Positions 36,786 through 46,080 of a DNA stretch of 64,000 nt are shown here, piece by piece. Position 1 is the first letter of the stretch, and every line of letters begins with the position of its first letter. Source of the stretch: Kaistella sp. SH40-3 (GTDB taxonomy: Bacteria > Bacteroidota > Bacteroidia > Flavobacteriales > Weeksellaceae); the NCBI RefSeq assembly GCF_030686865.1, contig NZ_JAQYUS010000003.1, forward strand, positions 310,001 through 374,000, given 5' to 3'. The position numbers and the translations under genes were made by a program. Under the pieces are notes generated by a model. It searched no databases, was not told where the DNA came from, and worked only from the letters and a program-made list of their open reading frames with translations.

Positions 36786-38726
36786 TTACTTATCCAAAAG
36801 TTCGTAAACAGAATTGTTGCTTTTGAATTCTGGGACGATTTCTTTTAAAATCTGTACGACTTCAACTTTTTCTCTCCTCAATGCAGCTTTAACAATATGG
36901 TTACAATATTTTTCGATGCGAACATAATCCATGACCGGATCTTTAGAAATCAGGATTTTTTCATGATGAGTCTGCATTGTGGTGGCATCGTCACTTAAAA
37001 GTTCTTCATACAATTTCTCTCCCGGACGTAAGCCCGTGTAAACAATTCGAATATCAACATGAGGTTCAAGCCCCGAAAGTTTAATCATCCGGTGTGCCAA
37101 GTCCACAATCTTCACTGGCTCGCCCATATCAAAAACATAGATCTCACCACCTTGACCCATGGTTCCCGCTTGTAGAACTAAATCACAAGCCTCAGGAATC
37201 GTCATGAAATAGCGGGTAATATCTGGATGGGTAATTGTTATCGGACCTCCCTTTTCGATTTGCTTTTTAAAGTGTGGAATTACAGACCCATTAGAACCTA
37301 AAACATTTCCGAAACGGGTGGTTATAAATTTAGTAACATTATTTTCAGTATCCTGAAGGGCTTGCACAAAAAGTTCAGCTGTTCTTTTAGAGGCTCCCAT
37401 CACATTCGTCGGCTTCACTGCCTTATCGGTAGAAACCATTACAAAACGGTTTACTTTATATTGAGAAGCTAATGTAGCCAAATTTTTTGTCCCTAATATA
37501 TTCACTAGGATTGCTTCATGTGGATTTTCTTCAATCAAAGGAACATGTTTATAGGCAGCAGCATGGTAAACCATAGAAAAATGGTATTTCTGAAAGAGAG
37601 GCTCAACACGATGCCTGTTAGAAATATCAGCCAAAACAAACTTAAAAGAAATCATTGGGAAAGTATTTCTCATTTCCATCTCGATTTCATAAAGTGGTGT
37701 TTCTGCCTGATCCAAAACCACGATTAATGTGGGATTAAATAAGGCAACCTGTCTTACAATTTCACTACCAATAGAGCCTGCACCACCAGTAATAAGAATG
37801 GTTTTATTATGATGCCTTTGCTTTACATCTTCGTTTTCTATTTTAATAGGCTTACGGTTTAGTAAATCTTCTATCTGTAACGTTTTTATAGTCGCTTCCT
37901 GGTCGTTACTTTGCAGTTTTTGCAAAGAAGGTGCTTTAAAGATTTGCAAGTCCTTTTCGAGAAATAAATTAACCCAATAATTTATTTCATCCTTGGTCAT
38001 CAATTCACTCATGATCAATACCCCATCTAAGACTAAATCCTCTTTGGAGTTTTTCTCAATTTTTTCCTTTGTGTAAATAGGTTTGCCTAATAAACTCGCT
38101 CTTTGAGAATCATGTCGCTGTGTCAAAAAACCGACTACCAGATAGGGCAAATTTGGATTATCTAATACTGCACGTGCTATCGCTACAGACTGCTCATCAA
38201 TACCTAATACTAAGATTCTTTTGCGCGAAGCACTTCTTCTAAACTCCCGGGCAAAGTGAAAAAACTCCTTTACAACCAACCGGAATAAAAACAGCAACAT
38301 AAAAGAAGCAGTAAAAAAAATCACGAGAAAAGGCACCGACATATAGATTATCCGCTCACCAGTCTTTATATAATATAAAAAACTGATTGCACCGACGATA
38401 ACAGTAGTGCTGAAAATTGCCAGAAATAATTTGAACAGATCAATAAAAGTGGAATGTCGAATAATCCCTGCGTAGGTTCGAAATGCAAACATAGAAATCA
38501 CGCTGACTACCATAATCAGCAAAAAAATCACATTACCTTCTCGGAAAACAGGTGATGAACTAAAACTCAACTTTTCTATGATGTAACAGGAAAAGTAAAT
38601 TGCCAATGCAACAAAACAAATATCGATAATCAGAATAACCCACCTGGGCAAATACCGAACATCTGAAATACTCATCAAATTATCACCACTATATATTTTT
38701 TTGTTTATGCTTCTACGAATATTCAT
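36786..38726 (-). CDS. Membrane-bound UDP-GlcNAc 4,6-dehydratase, PglF/CapD-like
   Basis: This 646-residue protein has four N-terminal membrane helices (to about residue 150), a first Rossmann-like domain (RKRILVLGIDEQSVAIAR) and a C-terminal SDR domain with GGAGSIGSEIVRQ. STDKAVKPTNVMGASKRT has the Thr-Met-Lys arrangement known for PglF, which uses Met in place of Tyr. It makes UDP-4-keto-6-deoxy-GlcNAc. Aminotransferase, acetyltransferase and phosphosugar-transferase genes lie immediately upstream in the transcript, strongly suggesting the UDP-diNAc-bacillosamine route. Confidence 0.93.
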   Translation of the reverse strand: MNIRRSINKKIYSGDNLMSISDVRYLPRWVILIIDICFVALAIYFSCYIIEKLSFSSSPVFREGNVIFLLIMVVSVISMFAFRTYAGIIRHSTFIDLFKLFLAIFSTTVIVGAISFLYYIKTGERIIYMSVPFLVIFFTASFMLLFLFRLVVKEFFHFAREFRRSASRKRILVLGIDEQSVAIARAVLDNPNLPYLVVGFLTQRHDSQRASLLGKPIYTKEKIEKNSKEDLVLDGVLIMSELMTKDEINYWVNLFLEKDLQIFKAPSLQKLQSNDQEATIKTLQIEDLLNRKPIKIENEDVKQRHHNKTILITGGAGSIGSEIVRQVALFNPTLIVVLDQAETPLYEIEMEMRNTFPMISFKFVLADISNRHRVEPLFQKYHFSMVYHAAAYKHVPLIEENPHEAILVNILGTKNLATLASQYKVNRFVMVSTDKAVKPTNVMGASKRTAELFVQALQDTENNVTKFITTRFGNVLGSNGSVIPHFKKQIEKGGPITITHPDITRYFMTIPEACDLVLQAGTMGQGGEIYVFDMGEPVKIVDLAHRMIKLSGLEPHVDIRIVYTGLRPGEKLYEELLSDDATTMQTHHEKILISKDPVMDYVRIEKYCNHIVKAALRREKVEVVQILKEIVPEFKSNNSVYELLDK

Positions 38727-38799
38727 TTTTAAATAATCAATTAAAATAAACGTTCATACTTCTACGATAGTTGTATCATTAGCTAATTTTAAGATTACG

Positions 38800-38807
38800 C
38801 AAATTTA
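38800..38807 (-). promoter_or_regulatory. Bacteroidota -7 box before the pglF-like gene
   Basis: The minus strand reads TAAATTTG, matching TAnnTTTG, 73 bp before the start codon, in the 116-bp gap after the aminotransferase gene. Confidence 0.45.
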
Positions 38808-38842
38808 CAAATTTTATGCTAAATAGGTGACATTTTATATTA

Positions 38843-39970
38843 TTAAAGCATCTCATTAAAGACAGATTTAATTCTATCTTTATCGACATTTGTTAAATTG
38901 GAACCGGATGGTAAGCAAAGTCCTTTAAAAAATAATTTTTCCGATAAGTCAGAGCCAAAATATGCGGCATTTTTGAAAACTGGCTGCAGATGCATGGGCT
39001 TCCAGATAGGACGTGTTTCTATATTTTTCTCAGTAAATTTCTGAATTAATGCTGCTCTGGTAATTTCAACCTGCGGAGAAAGACAAACTACACTTAACCA
39101 ATGGTTGGAAAAATAATCAGAATTCGGCTCTGTGTGCAGCGTAAACATTTCACTGTTTTGAAACAAGTCTTTATAAAATTGATGGTTAGCGCGTCTTTGC
39201 GAAACACGTTCGTTTAAAGCTTCCATTTGTCCTCTGCCGATTCCTGCGCAAATATTACTCATACGGTAATTATACCCGATATTGGTATGCTCATAATGTG
39301 GCGCTTCATCTTTAGCTTGGGTTGACAGGAAAACGGCTTTATTTTTAAATTCTTTATTTTTTAGAATAAGACAGCCACCACCAGACGTTGTAATGATCTT
39401 ATTGCCATTGAAACTTATAACCGCAAGATCACCAAAAGTCCCACATTTCTGATTTTTATAACTACTTCCAAGCGCTTCGGCGCTGTCTTCAATAACTGGA
39501 ATATCATAGCGTTTAGAAATCTCACTGATTTCTTCTGTCTTGTATGGCATTCCGTAAAGGCTAACGGTGATAATGGCTCTAGGTTTTTTACCTTTTGAAA
39601 TCCCGAACTTAATCGCATCTTCTACGGCGTTCGGACAAAGATTCCAGGTATCCTTTTCGCTATCGACAAAAATCGGATGGGCTCCCATGTAAATAATTGG
39701 ATTGGCAGAAGCGGAGAACGTCAAACTTTGGCAGATTACATAATCACCAGTTTCTACCCCTAATAAAATCAATGACATATGCAACGCAGCGGTACCAGAA
39801 CTTAAAGCAGCCACATAAACATCTTCTCCTAAAAAGGCTTCCAGATCACTTTCAAGACCATTTACATTCGGTCCCAAAGGTGCAATCCAGTTCTCATCAA
39901 AAGCCTGCTGAATATATTTCATCTCACCTCCACCCATGTGTGGGGACGAAAGCCATATTTTTTTATCCAT
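38843..39970 (-). CDS. PLP-dependent nucleotide-sugar aminotransferase, PglE-like
   Basis: This 375-residue DegT/DnrJ/EryC1/StrS family enzyme has ALSSGTAALHMSLIL at the phosphate-binding loop, PVIEDSAEALGS with the PLP-ring Asp, and ISFNGNKIITTSGGG with the Schiff-base Lys. It would transfer an amino group to C4 of UDP-4-keto-6-deoxy-GlcNAc. Gene order and N-terminal WLSSPHMGGGEMKYI fit PglE. It overlaps the upstream acetyltransferase gene by one base. Confidence 0.92.
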   Translation of the reverse strand: MDKKIWLSSPHMGGGEMKYIQQAFDENWIAPLGPNVNGLESDLEAFLGEDVYVAALSSGTAALHMSLILLGVETGDYVICQSLTFSASANPIIYMGAHPIFVDSEKDTWNLCPNAVEDAIKFGISKGKKPRAIITVSLYGMPYKTEEISEISKRYDIPVIEDSAEALGSSYKNQKCGTFGDLAVISFNGNKIITTSGGGCLILKNKEFKNKAVFLSTQAKDEAPHYEHTNIGYNYRMSNICAGIGRGQMEALNERVSQRRANHQFYKDLFQNSEMFTLHTEPNSDYFSNHWLSVVCLSPQVEITRAALIQKFTEKNIETRPIWKPMHLQPVFKNAAYFGSDLSEKLFFKGLCLPSGSNLTNVDKDRIKSVFNEML

Positions 39971-40581
39971 TATTTTTCTTCTCCAACAAATCTAACAATT
40001 CTTCCGGGATTTCCTACAACTACTGCATAATCGGGAACATCTGTTAACACCACCGTACCAGCACCAACTATAGCATTCTCACCGACTGTAACCCCTTGAA
40101 TGACATTGGCTCCTAAACCAATATGCGCTCCCTTTTTAATAAGGATATTGCCAGCCAGAGCAGCATTGGGTGAAATATGTACAAAATCCTCAATCACTGA
40201 TTCATGTTCGATGACGCTTGCGGTATTGATGATACAGTGCATGCCAATTTTCACTTCAGCATTTATGCAGACTTTCGGCATGATTACGGTGCCCTGCCCT
40301 ATTTCAACAAAACGAGACACATAAGCACTGTGATGCTCCATAGTTTCAAATTCGCACCATTCTTTTATTTCATGGTAGATTTTCTCCCGGATCTTATTAT
40401 CACCAACAGCGATAATAACTTTTTTATTTAGAAGAAGTTCTTTGGTCGGTAAAAATACTTCAAGATGGTGAGGGAAGGTGGCGGGTGGATGATCATCAAC
40501 CAGATATTCCAACAATTGATTATTAGACAGAATCAGATCATAAATCACCTTTGCCTGCCCTCTGGCGCCATACAATATCAT
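39970..40581 (-). CDS. Nucleotide-sugar N-acetyltransferase, PglD-like
   Basis: This 203-residue enzyme has an N-terminal Rossmann-like nucleotide-sugar domain (MILYGARGQAKVIYDLI) and a hexapeptide left-handed beta-helix. SVIEHESVIEDFVHIS carries the His-Glu pair that acts as the catalytic base in PglD. It acetylates the C4 amine to give UDP-N,N'-diacetylbacillosamine. It overlaps the transferase gene by 4 nt and the aminotransferase by one base, so the three are translationally linked. Confidence 0.91.
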   Translation of the reverse strand: MILYGARGQAKVIYDLILSNNQLLEYLVDDHPPATFPHHLEVFLPTKELLLNKKVIIAVGDNKIREKIYHEIKEWCEFETMEHHSAYVSRFVEIGQGTVIMPKVCINAEVKIGMHCIINTASVIEHESVIEDFVHISPNAALAGNILIKKGAHIGLGANVIQGVTVGENAIVGAGTVVLTDVPDYAVVVGNPGRIVRFVGEEK

Positions 40582-41186
40582 GCTGCATTTCCTTTAAAAG
40601 CGTCCATGGTCATAAAGTTATTGGCATTCACGCCATGTCTTCTCAGTACTTTTTCCAGAGTTACCAAAACTATTTTAGCATCGAGTTGTGCTGAAACTTT
40701 TTCAACATATTCTACATCAAATTGAAATTTCTCTTCCCAAGATAGTGCGTTGCGACCATTCACTTGTGCCCAGCCCGTAATTCCTGGTTTCACTGCATGT
40801 CGTCTTTTCTGTTCATCATTATACAATTCCAGATACTCTGGCAAGAGGGGTCTTGGTCCTATCAAACTCATTTCACCTTTTAAGACATTAATTAGTTGGG
40901 GGAGTTCATCCAGAGAGGTTTTACGCACCACCTTCCCCATAAAGGTTAGGCGATGATAATCAGAAAGCAATATCCCATTTTCACATTTCATATCATTCAT
41001 GGTTTTGAATTTGATGATATGAAATATAACCCCATTTTTACCCGGTCTTTTTTGTACAAAAAATGGATTTCCATTATTACAAATGCACAACAAAACCATG
41101 ATTACCAGAAATACGGGTAGTAAAATCAACAGAAGAACACCTGCGATTACGAAGTCTGACAATGGTTTTATCGCGTTTCGATACAT
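40578..41186 (-). CDS. Monotopic phosphoglycosyl transferase, PglC-like
   Basis: This 202-residue protein has one N-terminal re-entrant hydrophobic segment (FVIAGVLLLILLPVFLVIMVLL) and the polyprenyl phosphoglycosyltransferase core: QKRPGKNG, IIKFKTMND, TSLDELPQLINVLKGEMS with the catalytic Asp-Glu, and LIGPRPLLPEY. It resembles small PglC rather than large WbaP. It would move phospho-diNAcBac from UDP onto undecaprenyl phosphate, starting glycan assembly. It is the first gene of the tight C-D-E group. Confidence 0.92.
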   Translation of the reverse strand: MYRNAIKPLSDFVIAGVLLLILLPVFLVIMVLLCICNNGNPFFVQKRPGKNGVIFHIIKFKTMNDMKCENGILLSDYHRLTFMGKVVRKTSLDELPQLINVLKGEMSLIGPRPLLPEYLELYNDEQKRRHAVKPGITGWAQVNGRNALSWEEKFQFDVEYVEKVSAQLDAKIVLVTLEKVLRRHGVNANNFMTMDAFKGNAA

Positions 41187-41248
41187 GAATAAAATGCTAT
41201 TTGGCTAAAAAACGTTTAGTAGGAAAACGTATTTTAAAGGTTATTAGT

Positions 41249-41521
41249 TTAGGATAGCAAATTTCGTTTTCTGCGTGTTGTATAAACAATGATCCCTAAG
41301 GCGGTTATTAATAAGCCTGCGGCATATTGATCAATAGGAACTGGAGCACCTGGATTACCTGGGTTTTTATTCGCAATTGGACCTTCATTTTTAGGATCCG
41401 CAGTTTCTCTGTTCGTATTTTCAAAGGCAGATTGTGAATCATCATCAAAGCGATTCGTGTTATCCTGCGCAAAAACGATGGTAAAGAAACAGAAAAAAGT
41501 GAGAAGCAAAAATCTTTTCAT
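41249..41521 (-). CDS. Small C-terminally anchored protein, PID-CTERM-like sorting substrate
   Basis: This 90-residue protein has a signal peptide (residues 1-19, ending FAQ), an Asp/Asn-rich acidic spacer, then GNPGAPVPIDQ (55-65), a single hydrophobic helix (66-81) and a basic tail RRKR (83-86). This tripartite end is the plan of exosortase-type sorting signals; Pro-Ile-Asp before the helix matches what is called PID-CTERM in Bacteroidota. The processing enzyme is not in the window. It lies 62 bp before the PglC-like gene with its own -7-like box, so it may head the glycan transcript. Confidence 0.72.
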   Translation of the reverse strand: MKRFLLLTFFCFFTIVFAQDNTNRFDDDSQSAFENTNRETADPKNEGPIANKNPGNPGAPVPIDQYAAGLLITALGIIVYTTRRKRNLLS

Positions 41522-41578
41522 TAGTAAAACTGTTAATTCTTAATGCTCCCGAAAGTGCTTAAAATTATTTAATTACGA

Positions 41579-41586
41579 CAAATATA
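41579..41586 (-). promoter_or_regulatory. Bacteroidota -7 box for the PID-CTERM-like gene and glycan locus
   Basis: The minus strand reads TATATTTG, matching TAnnTTTG, 57 bp before the small-protein start. The remaining ~300 bp up to the next gene's terminator hold nothing I recognise. Confidence 0.45.
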
Positions 41587-41890
41587 CAAAACACAATGGA
41601 TTACTTTAATATTTTTTTTTAATAGTCACTGCATTATTTCTATTAATCTTGAAAATATACAGAACATTTGCTATTGATAAAGCATTTATTTTAACTTATG
41701 TACTTAAACCTTTAACTTTATGGTACAATTCGAATAGTTATATAGCAAACCTCAATCTCATGAATTTTGGAATCATTTGATTTCAGTATCCGCACATAAG
41801 CTTTCAGTCGCCTTTTTACTTAATATCTATTTTAAATTTTTTAATAAATACCATAATACAACACTCATATTATACAGAATGACAAGCACA

Positions 41891-41916
41891 AAAAAATCCT
41901 CCGAAGAGGATTTTTT
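41891..41916. terminator. Terminator of the 1106-residue T9SS protein gene
   Basis: An 11-bp perfect stem (41891-41901 / 41906-41916) with loop CGAA and flanking A6/T6 lies 73 bp after the stop. The ATCCTC-CGAA-GAGGAT core recurs at 51507-51528 and 56886-56905. Confidence 0.88.
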
Positions 41917-41989
41917 GATATATTCCTAATCATTAGAGTTGAATGGTACAGTTTCAATAAACCACGAAAACAACATTCCATCCATAAAT

Positions 41990-44900
41990 TTATTGTTTCA
42001 CGATTTTCTTGTTGGTGATTTCACCATCAATAGTTTTAATTCTTAAAACATACATTCCTTTTGTAAAGAAAGCGGCATTTAAAACAGCCAGATTACTATT
42101 GGCTTTCAAAACCGTAATCATTTTTCCGGAAAGATCGTAGACTTCTACGGTCGCAATGATTTTCGGAGCTTTAACTACGAAATGATCACTGTCGCGGTAA
42201 ACGACTATCGCATCTTTTACTTTACTGTCGGTTACCAAAACAGTTTCAGGTTTGTAAATAATCTCAAAGCGTGCGTTAGTTACCCCTTTGTTGGCTTCGA
42301 AAGTATAAGAACCTTGTGAAAGATTGGTGATGGTTCCGGTGAGTTTGTCTTTCAGGTAAATGGATTGCCCATTGGCAAAGATTCCTTCTGCATCATAAAT
42401 TGAAATCGTATGCATTCCTGTTTGAAACAATGAAACTCCTAAATCTAATCGATCATTGATTTCAAATTGATCCCTACCTTGAATATTCAAATTTTTATCA
42501 TTAACGATGGTGAAGATATCATCTGATCCGCCAAAGGTTTCAGTATCTTCCGGACCTATTGCTTTGCTTCCATTAGGAAGATAAACCACGGCGTTCATAA
42601 ATTCCATATCCGTTGGTGTTTTCAAAGTAAGCCAATACCGATCTTTCATTTCGTTTTGAGTTGATTTTCCTAAGAATCCAGGACCAGAATTATTTGAACT
42701 TCTCATCGTATTATTAAAATCCAATGTTTTCCCTGCACTTTTTGCTTGTACTAAAAATCCAGTTCCTACTTTAACATAGCGATTAGGAACTCTTGTTGCA
42801 TCTGGAGCACCAGTTGCCTTTGTTCCTGATCCTGTACCAGTTGCAGCTACCGCATTATACTTAGCATAATTGTCACCAGAATACCCTGAACCTTGTTGAG
42901 TGTATTGTGTATTTCCTCGGTTATCCCAAAAATAAAAAGTAGCATCTATTTTCGTAGTGTTAGAATTATATAGATTTTCCATATCCAAATTAGAAGGATA
43001 TGGATTACCGACAAGATTATAACCATGCGTAACATCAGTAAAAGCCAAAGGATAATTAACAATGCCATTAAAAGGCACTCCTTGAAACTTAGCCGGATTT
43101 CCAGATGTTCCTCCTTCGGTACCGGTACTTTTTTCTTTAAGTGCTAAAGCTCTGCCTGCAATATAATTTCCCCCAGAAACCCCGAAACGGTCATTGGACT
43201 CGATATAATACAATGCCGAGAGCGAATTATCTAAAACTCCGGTATAAATAGATTTCACATTGGTATCCACCGTTGGCGAAGAAACAAAGTTATACTGCTG
43301 TCTTCCAGAGGAGAAAGTGAATACTTTCTGCGCAGTGATGTTTCCGGTGTTTTCTGCACCATCTTCAACCTGAAGTAAATTACCGCCGTCGTTGATGATG
43401 AAATTACTGCCGTTGCCGTTGTTGATAATTCCTCTTTGTACAGTAAGTTTTGTATTTGCTGGAATTGTTAAACTAACACCCTCTTTAACTTCACATTCGC
43501 AAATCGTTATACCTGTTGGAGGAACAGTATAGGTATTTTCAAAAATTGCTTTGAAATTTTTATAGGTTTGTGTTGCTTCGTTAGGAACTGCAACAATATT
43601 GTTCCCCGAATCGCGCCATGTTCCATCTGCCTTATATGTTCTGAATACTGCATTTGCAGAATACACCGCAACATCATCAATCAGCCACAGTTTTTCATCA
43701 CTGCCATTAGAAGCAACAATTCTAAAAATCACATTCTGAAAATTGGCAGTTCCAGGTAACTTTAATTGAACTTTTGCATGTTTACTTGCCAAGTTATTTC
43801 CATTCGTAAATAAAACAGCAGTATTATCTCCATCATATAAAGTAGTTGCAGTTGCACCTCCATTGAACGAGTATCTTGAATTTCCATTTGACGCAGTACC
43901 TCCCCTAACTCTTAATTCAGGTGACCAGTCGCTAGGTGCTGCTCCCGTAGTTCCTGGTTTTAAAACCTGCAATTCTACATAATCATTAGTATTAAAATCT
44001 GTGCCTATAGCAGTAGAAAAAGCAGCAAGATTAAACGAGATATAAACCCCTTTTTCATTAGCGACATTAACTGGTCCAAACTCCATGGTGGATGTAGAAT
44101 TTCTGACATACCAAGATTTATTGGATGAAGTATACAGTGGAAAATTAGTATCTACTTGACAATAAAGACGTGTTCCATTTCCACTTCCTAAATTATTTGA
44201 ATTGGTAGTATTATTAGCCATAGAATTGCCTGAAATTATATTAAAAGTACCTGAAACGAGATTTGCTGCTAACAACTCACTAGCCGGCTGTGATGTTTCG
44301 AACGTATTTCTCTTTAATACTAAGTCTTCTGTCTTACAAGTGGCTCCTCTACCTTCAACATAATAACTAAAAGGAGACGGGTTTGCATTTGAGGAAATAT
44401 TCAATAGTGCAGAGCGTTTGCCTTCCTCAGACGGATTAAATTTTACAATAAATTCTTTATACGCCCCTGTATTTATAGTTATCGGTAAGGAATTGATAGG
44501 ATTAGTTGGGACAGGAATTGGCACAGGTGTCGCTGGATTAGTCACCCATGAAAAATCGTCAGGGTTATCGCCAGTAAAATTGATGCTTGAAATTTGTAAA
44601 GCAGCCGTACCTGTATTTGAAATTCTAAAAGTTCTTGTTGCCGCGGCAGGATTCTCTGTAACCACGATACCAAAATCAGTTCCGTACGAAGTTGCAGCGG
44701 GTGCATTTACCACAATCTGCTGCAAAGCATTAGATGTATTATATCCAAATACATTAATTTTAGGGCTTTTACTTGTTATAACAAGGTTATCTAGTCGTAA
44801 TTTAGAAGCTAAAATAAGTTGATCAATCTCTTCAGCTACTATTCTTATTTTTACAGAAGGATTATTATTTGCATTTGCACTTAGATTCCTATTCAATGTA

Positions 44901-45310
44901 TTACCTTTATTTAAAAAATTTAAAGATAAAGATCCTAAAGGTGTATAGTTACCAGATGTAGAATTATACTCTTGTAAGGTCCATTTTCCTGATCCAAAAA
45001 TAGTATTTGCCAATTCTCCATAAAAATCTACATTCAAATCAGAGAAATTCGTGGCATTAAACTCTAATTCAAGATATGAACCTTCTTGAACCGTTGATAA
45101 TTCAAGCATCCCTCCAACTACACTAGGTGCAGTTTGAACATTAGAAGCATTAAAAAGTTTCATATTAAAAGGAAGACCTATGGTATTATTAACCGTAGGA
45201 TTAAGCGCAGTTGCAGTAGAATTAAAATTAAACTGCGTTACTATTGTCGTTTGTGAATATGAGAAGATCCCAAACAGTAACGCCCATAAAATTAGTAATT
45301 TCTTTTTCAT
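41990..45310 (-). CDS. T9SS-secreted surface protein with type A sorting domain (1106 aa)
   Basis: This protein has a signal peptide (residues 1-20, ending FSYSQ). Around residues 210-320 lies a choice-of-anchor-D/HYDIN-like Ig domain (FRISNTGTAALQISSINF, FIVKFNPSEEGKRSALL). Jelly-roll-like segments and a repeat found in its neighbours follow (YNLVGNPYPSNLDMENLY). The last ~75 residues are a T9SS type A signal: VEVYDLSGKMITVL and GMYVLRIKTIDGEITNKK. It should be exported through the outer membrane and anchored or released at the surface. The ligand is unknown; adhesion is the usual guess. Confidence 0.9.
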   Translation of the reverse strand: MKKKLLILWALLFGIFSYSQTTIVTQFNFNSTATALNPTVNNTIGLPFNMKLFNASNVQTAPSVVGGMLELSTVQEGSYLELEFNATNFSDLNVDFYGELANTIFGSGKWTLQEYNSTSGNYTPLGSLSLNFLNKGNTLNRNLSANANNNPSVKIRIVAEEIDQLILASKLRLDNLVITSKSPKINVFGYNTSNALQQIVVNAPAATSYGTDFGIVVTENPAAATRTFRISNTGTAALQISSINFTGDNPDDFSWVTNPATPVPIPVPTNPINSLPITINTGAYKEFIVKFNPSEEGKRSALLNISSNANPSPFSYYVEGRGATCKTEDLVLKRNTFETSQPASELLAANLVSGTFNIISGNSMANNTTNSNNLGSGNGTRLYCQVDTNFPLYTSSNKSWYVRNSTSTMEFGPVNVANEKGVYISFNLAAFSTAIGTDFNTNDYVELQVLKPGTTGAAPSDWSPELRVRGGTASNGNSRYSFNGGATATTLYDGDNTAVLFTNGNNLASKHAKVQLKLPGTANFQNVIFRIVASNGSDEKLWLIDDVAVYSANAVFRTYKADGTWRDSGNNIVAVPNEATQTYKNFKAIFENTYTVPPTGITICECEVKEGVSLTIPANTKLTVQRGIINNGNGSNFIINDGGNLLQVEDGAENTGNITAQKVFTFSSGRQQYNFVSSPTVDTNVKSIYTGVLDNSLSALYYIESNDRFGVSGGNYIAGRALALKEKSTGTEGGTSGNPAKFQGVPFNGIVNYPLAFTDVTHGYNLVGNPYPSNLDMENLYNSNTTKIDATFYFWDNRGNTQYTQQGSGYSGDNYAKYNAVAATGTGSGTKATGAPDATRVPNRYVKVGTGFLVQAKSAGKTLDFNNTMRSSNNSGPGFLGKSTQNEMKDRYWLTLKTPTDMEFMNAVVYLPNGSKAIGPEDTETFGGSDDIFTIVNDKNLNIQGRDQFEINDRLDLGVSLFQTGMHTISIYDAEGIFANGQSIYLKDKLTGTITNLSQGSYTFEANKGVTNARFEIIYKPETVLVTDSKVKDAIVVYRDSDHFVVKAPKIIATVEVYDLSGKMITVLKANSNLAVLNAAFFTKGMYVLRIKTIDGEITNKKIVKQ

Positions 45311-45473
45311 AATATTTGTGTTTTTTATTATTCAGAACTTCAAAAAAATAGTGATCCTGTTGATAGGGAATCAATGATTTTTTGCCAGGTAGAGGATACA
45401 GGAATTCTTCGCCGCCGATACTCCCCCTTAAATCTGAGGGATAACAACACGAAAATTCTTCCTTAATGAAAAA

Positions 45474-45572
45474 TTAAGGTTTAATTAAATCTGTAAAACG
45501 GTATGGAATGGGTGGAGAAGATGACATTGCACGATACGGCAATGCATACAAAAGTTGCATTAATTTTTTCAT
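45474..45572 (-). CDS. Possible 32-codon leader peptide or remnant gene start
   Basis: An ATG at 45572 opens a 32-codon frame (MKKLMQLLYALPYRAM...) ending in TAA. Its leader and first codons closely match the start of the barrel gene at 4849: ACACACAAAACACAA and ATGAAAAAATTAAT are shared. A -7-like box lies 75 bp upstream. It lies 163 bp before the T9SS gene on the same strand. It may be a translated leader, or the start of a lost secreted-protein gene whose promoter now serves its neighbour. Confidence 0.3.
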   Translation of the reverse strand: MKKLMQLLYALPYRAMSSSPPIPYRFTDLIKP

Positions 45573-45646
45573 CAGGTTGTGTTTTGTGTGTTTGTGTTTT
45601 ATAAAATCAGCAATAAATAGAATCTATCTATTACATGACCTTGAAG

Positions 45647-45654
45647 CAAATCTA
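45647..45654 (-). promoter_or_regulatory. -7 box flanked by a 17-bp direct repeat
   Basis: The minus strand reads TAGATTTG, matching TAnnTTTG. The 17-mers at 45613-45629 and 45669-45685 (ATAAATARAATCTATCT) differ at one base and bracket it, 56 bp apart. They may be activator or repressor sites for the 1106-residue protein gene. Confidence 0.4.
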
Positions 45655-46080
45655 AGAATATTTTTCAGATAAATAAAATCTATCTTTAAAAAAAACACTT
45701 ACCTCAAAGGTTGAAGTTCAATATATTAAGAAACGAGAACTGATTTAAATTTGAAATACATGGTATGATCATTTAGAAAAACCCATCTATTAATCACCTT
45801 TTACACATTATAAAATCTCAGTTCCTTATCTTTATTTTTGCGAATGTCACCAAACGCAACATAGGTTTTTTTTGTTTTTTCTGATTTAATAATCATTCTT
45901 AAACGTCAAAGAAAATATAAAAGTTGAATGAGAGATCAAAAAAGCCGAACAAAATTAGGAACTAGGTAAATAAAAGACTTGCCAGGAGTCTTCTAAGTAT
46001 TTAGAATATCCTCTTAAATATTTGTTGGTACCTGGTGAGGTTTTTTTTGTAAAAATTTTATTTTTTCAGAGATTGATCTC

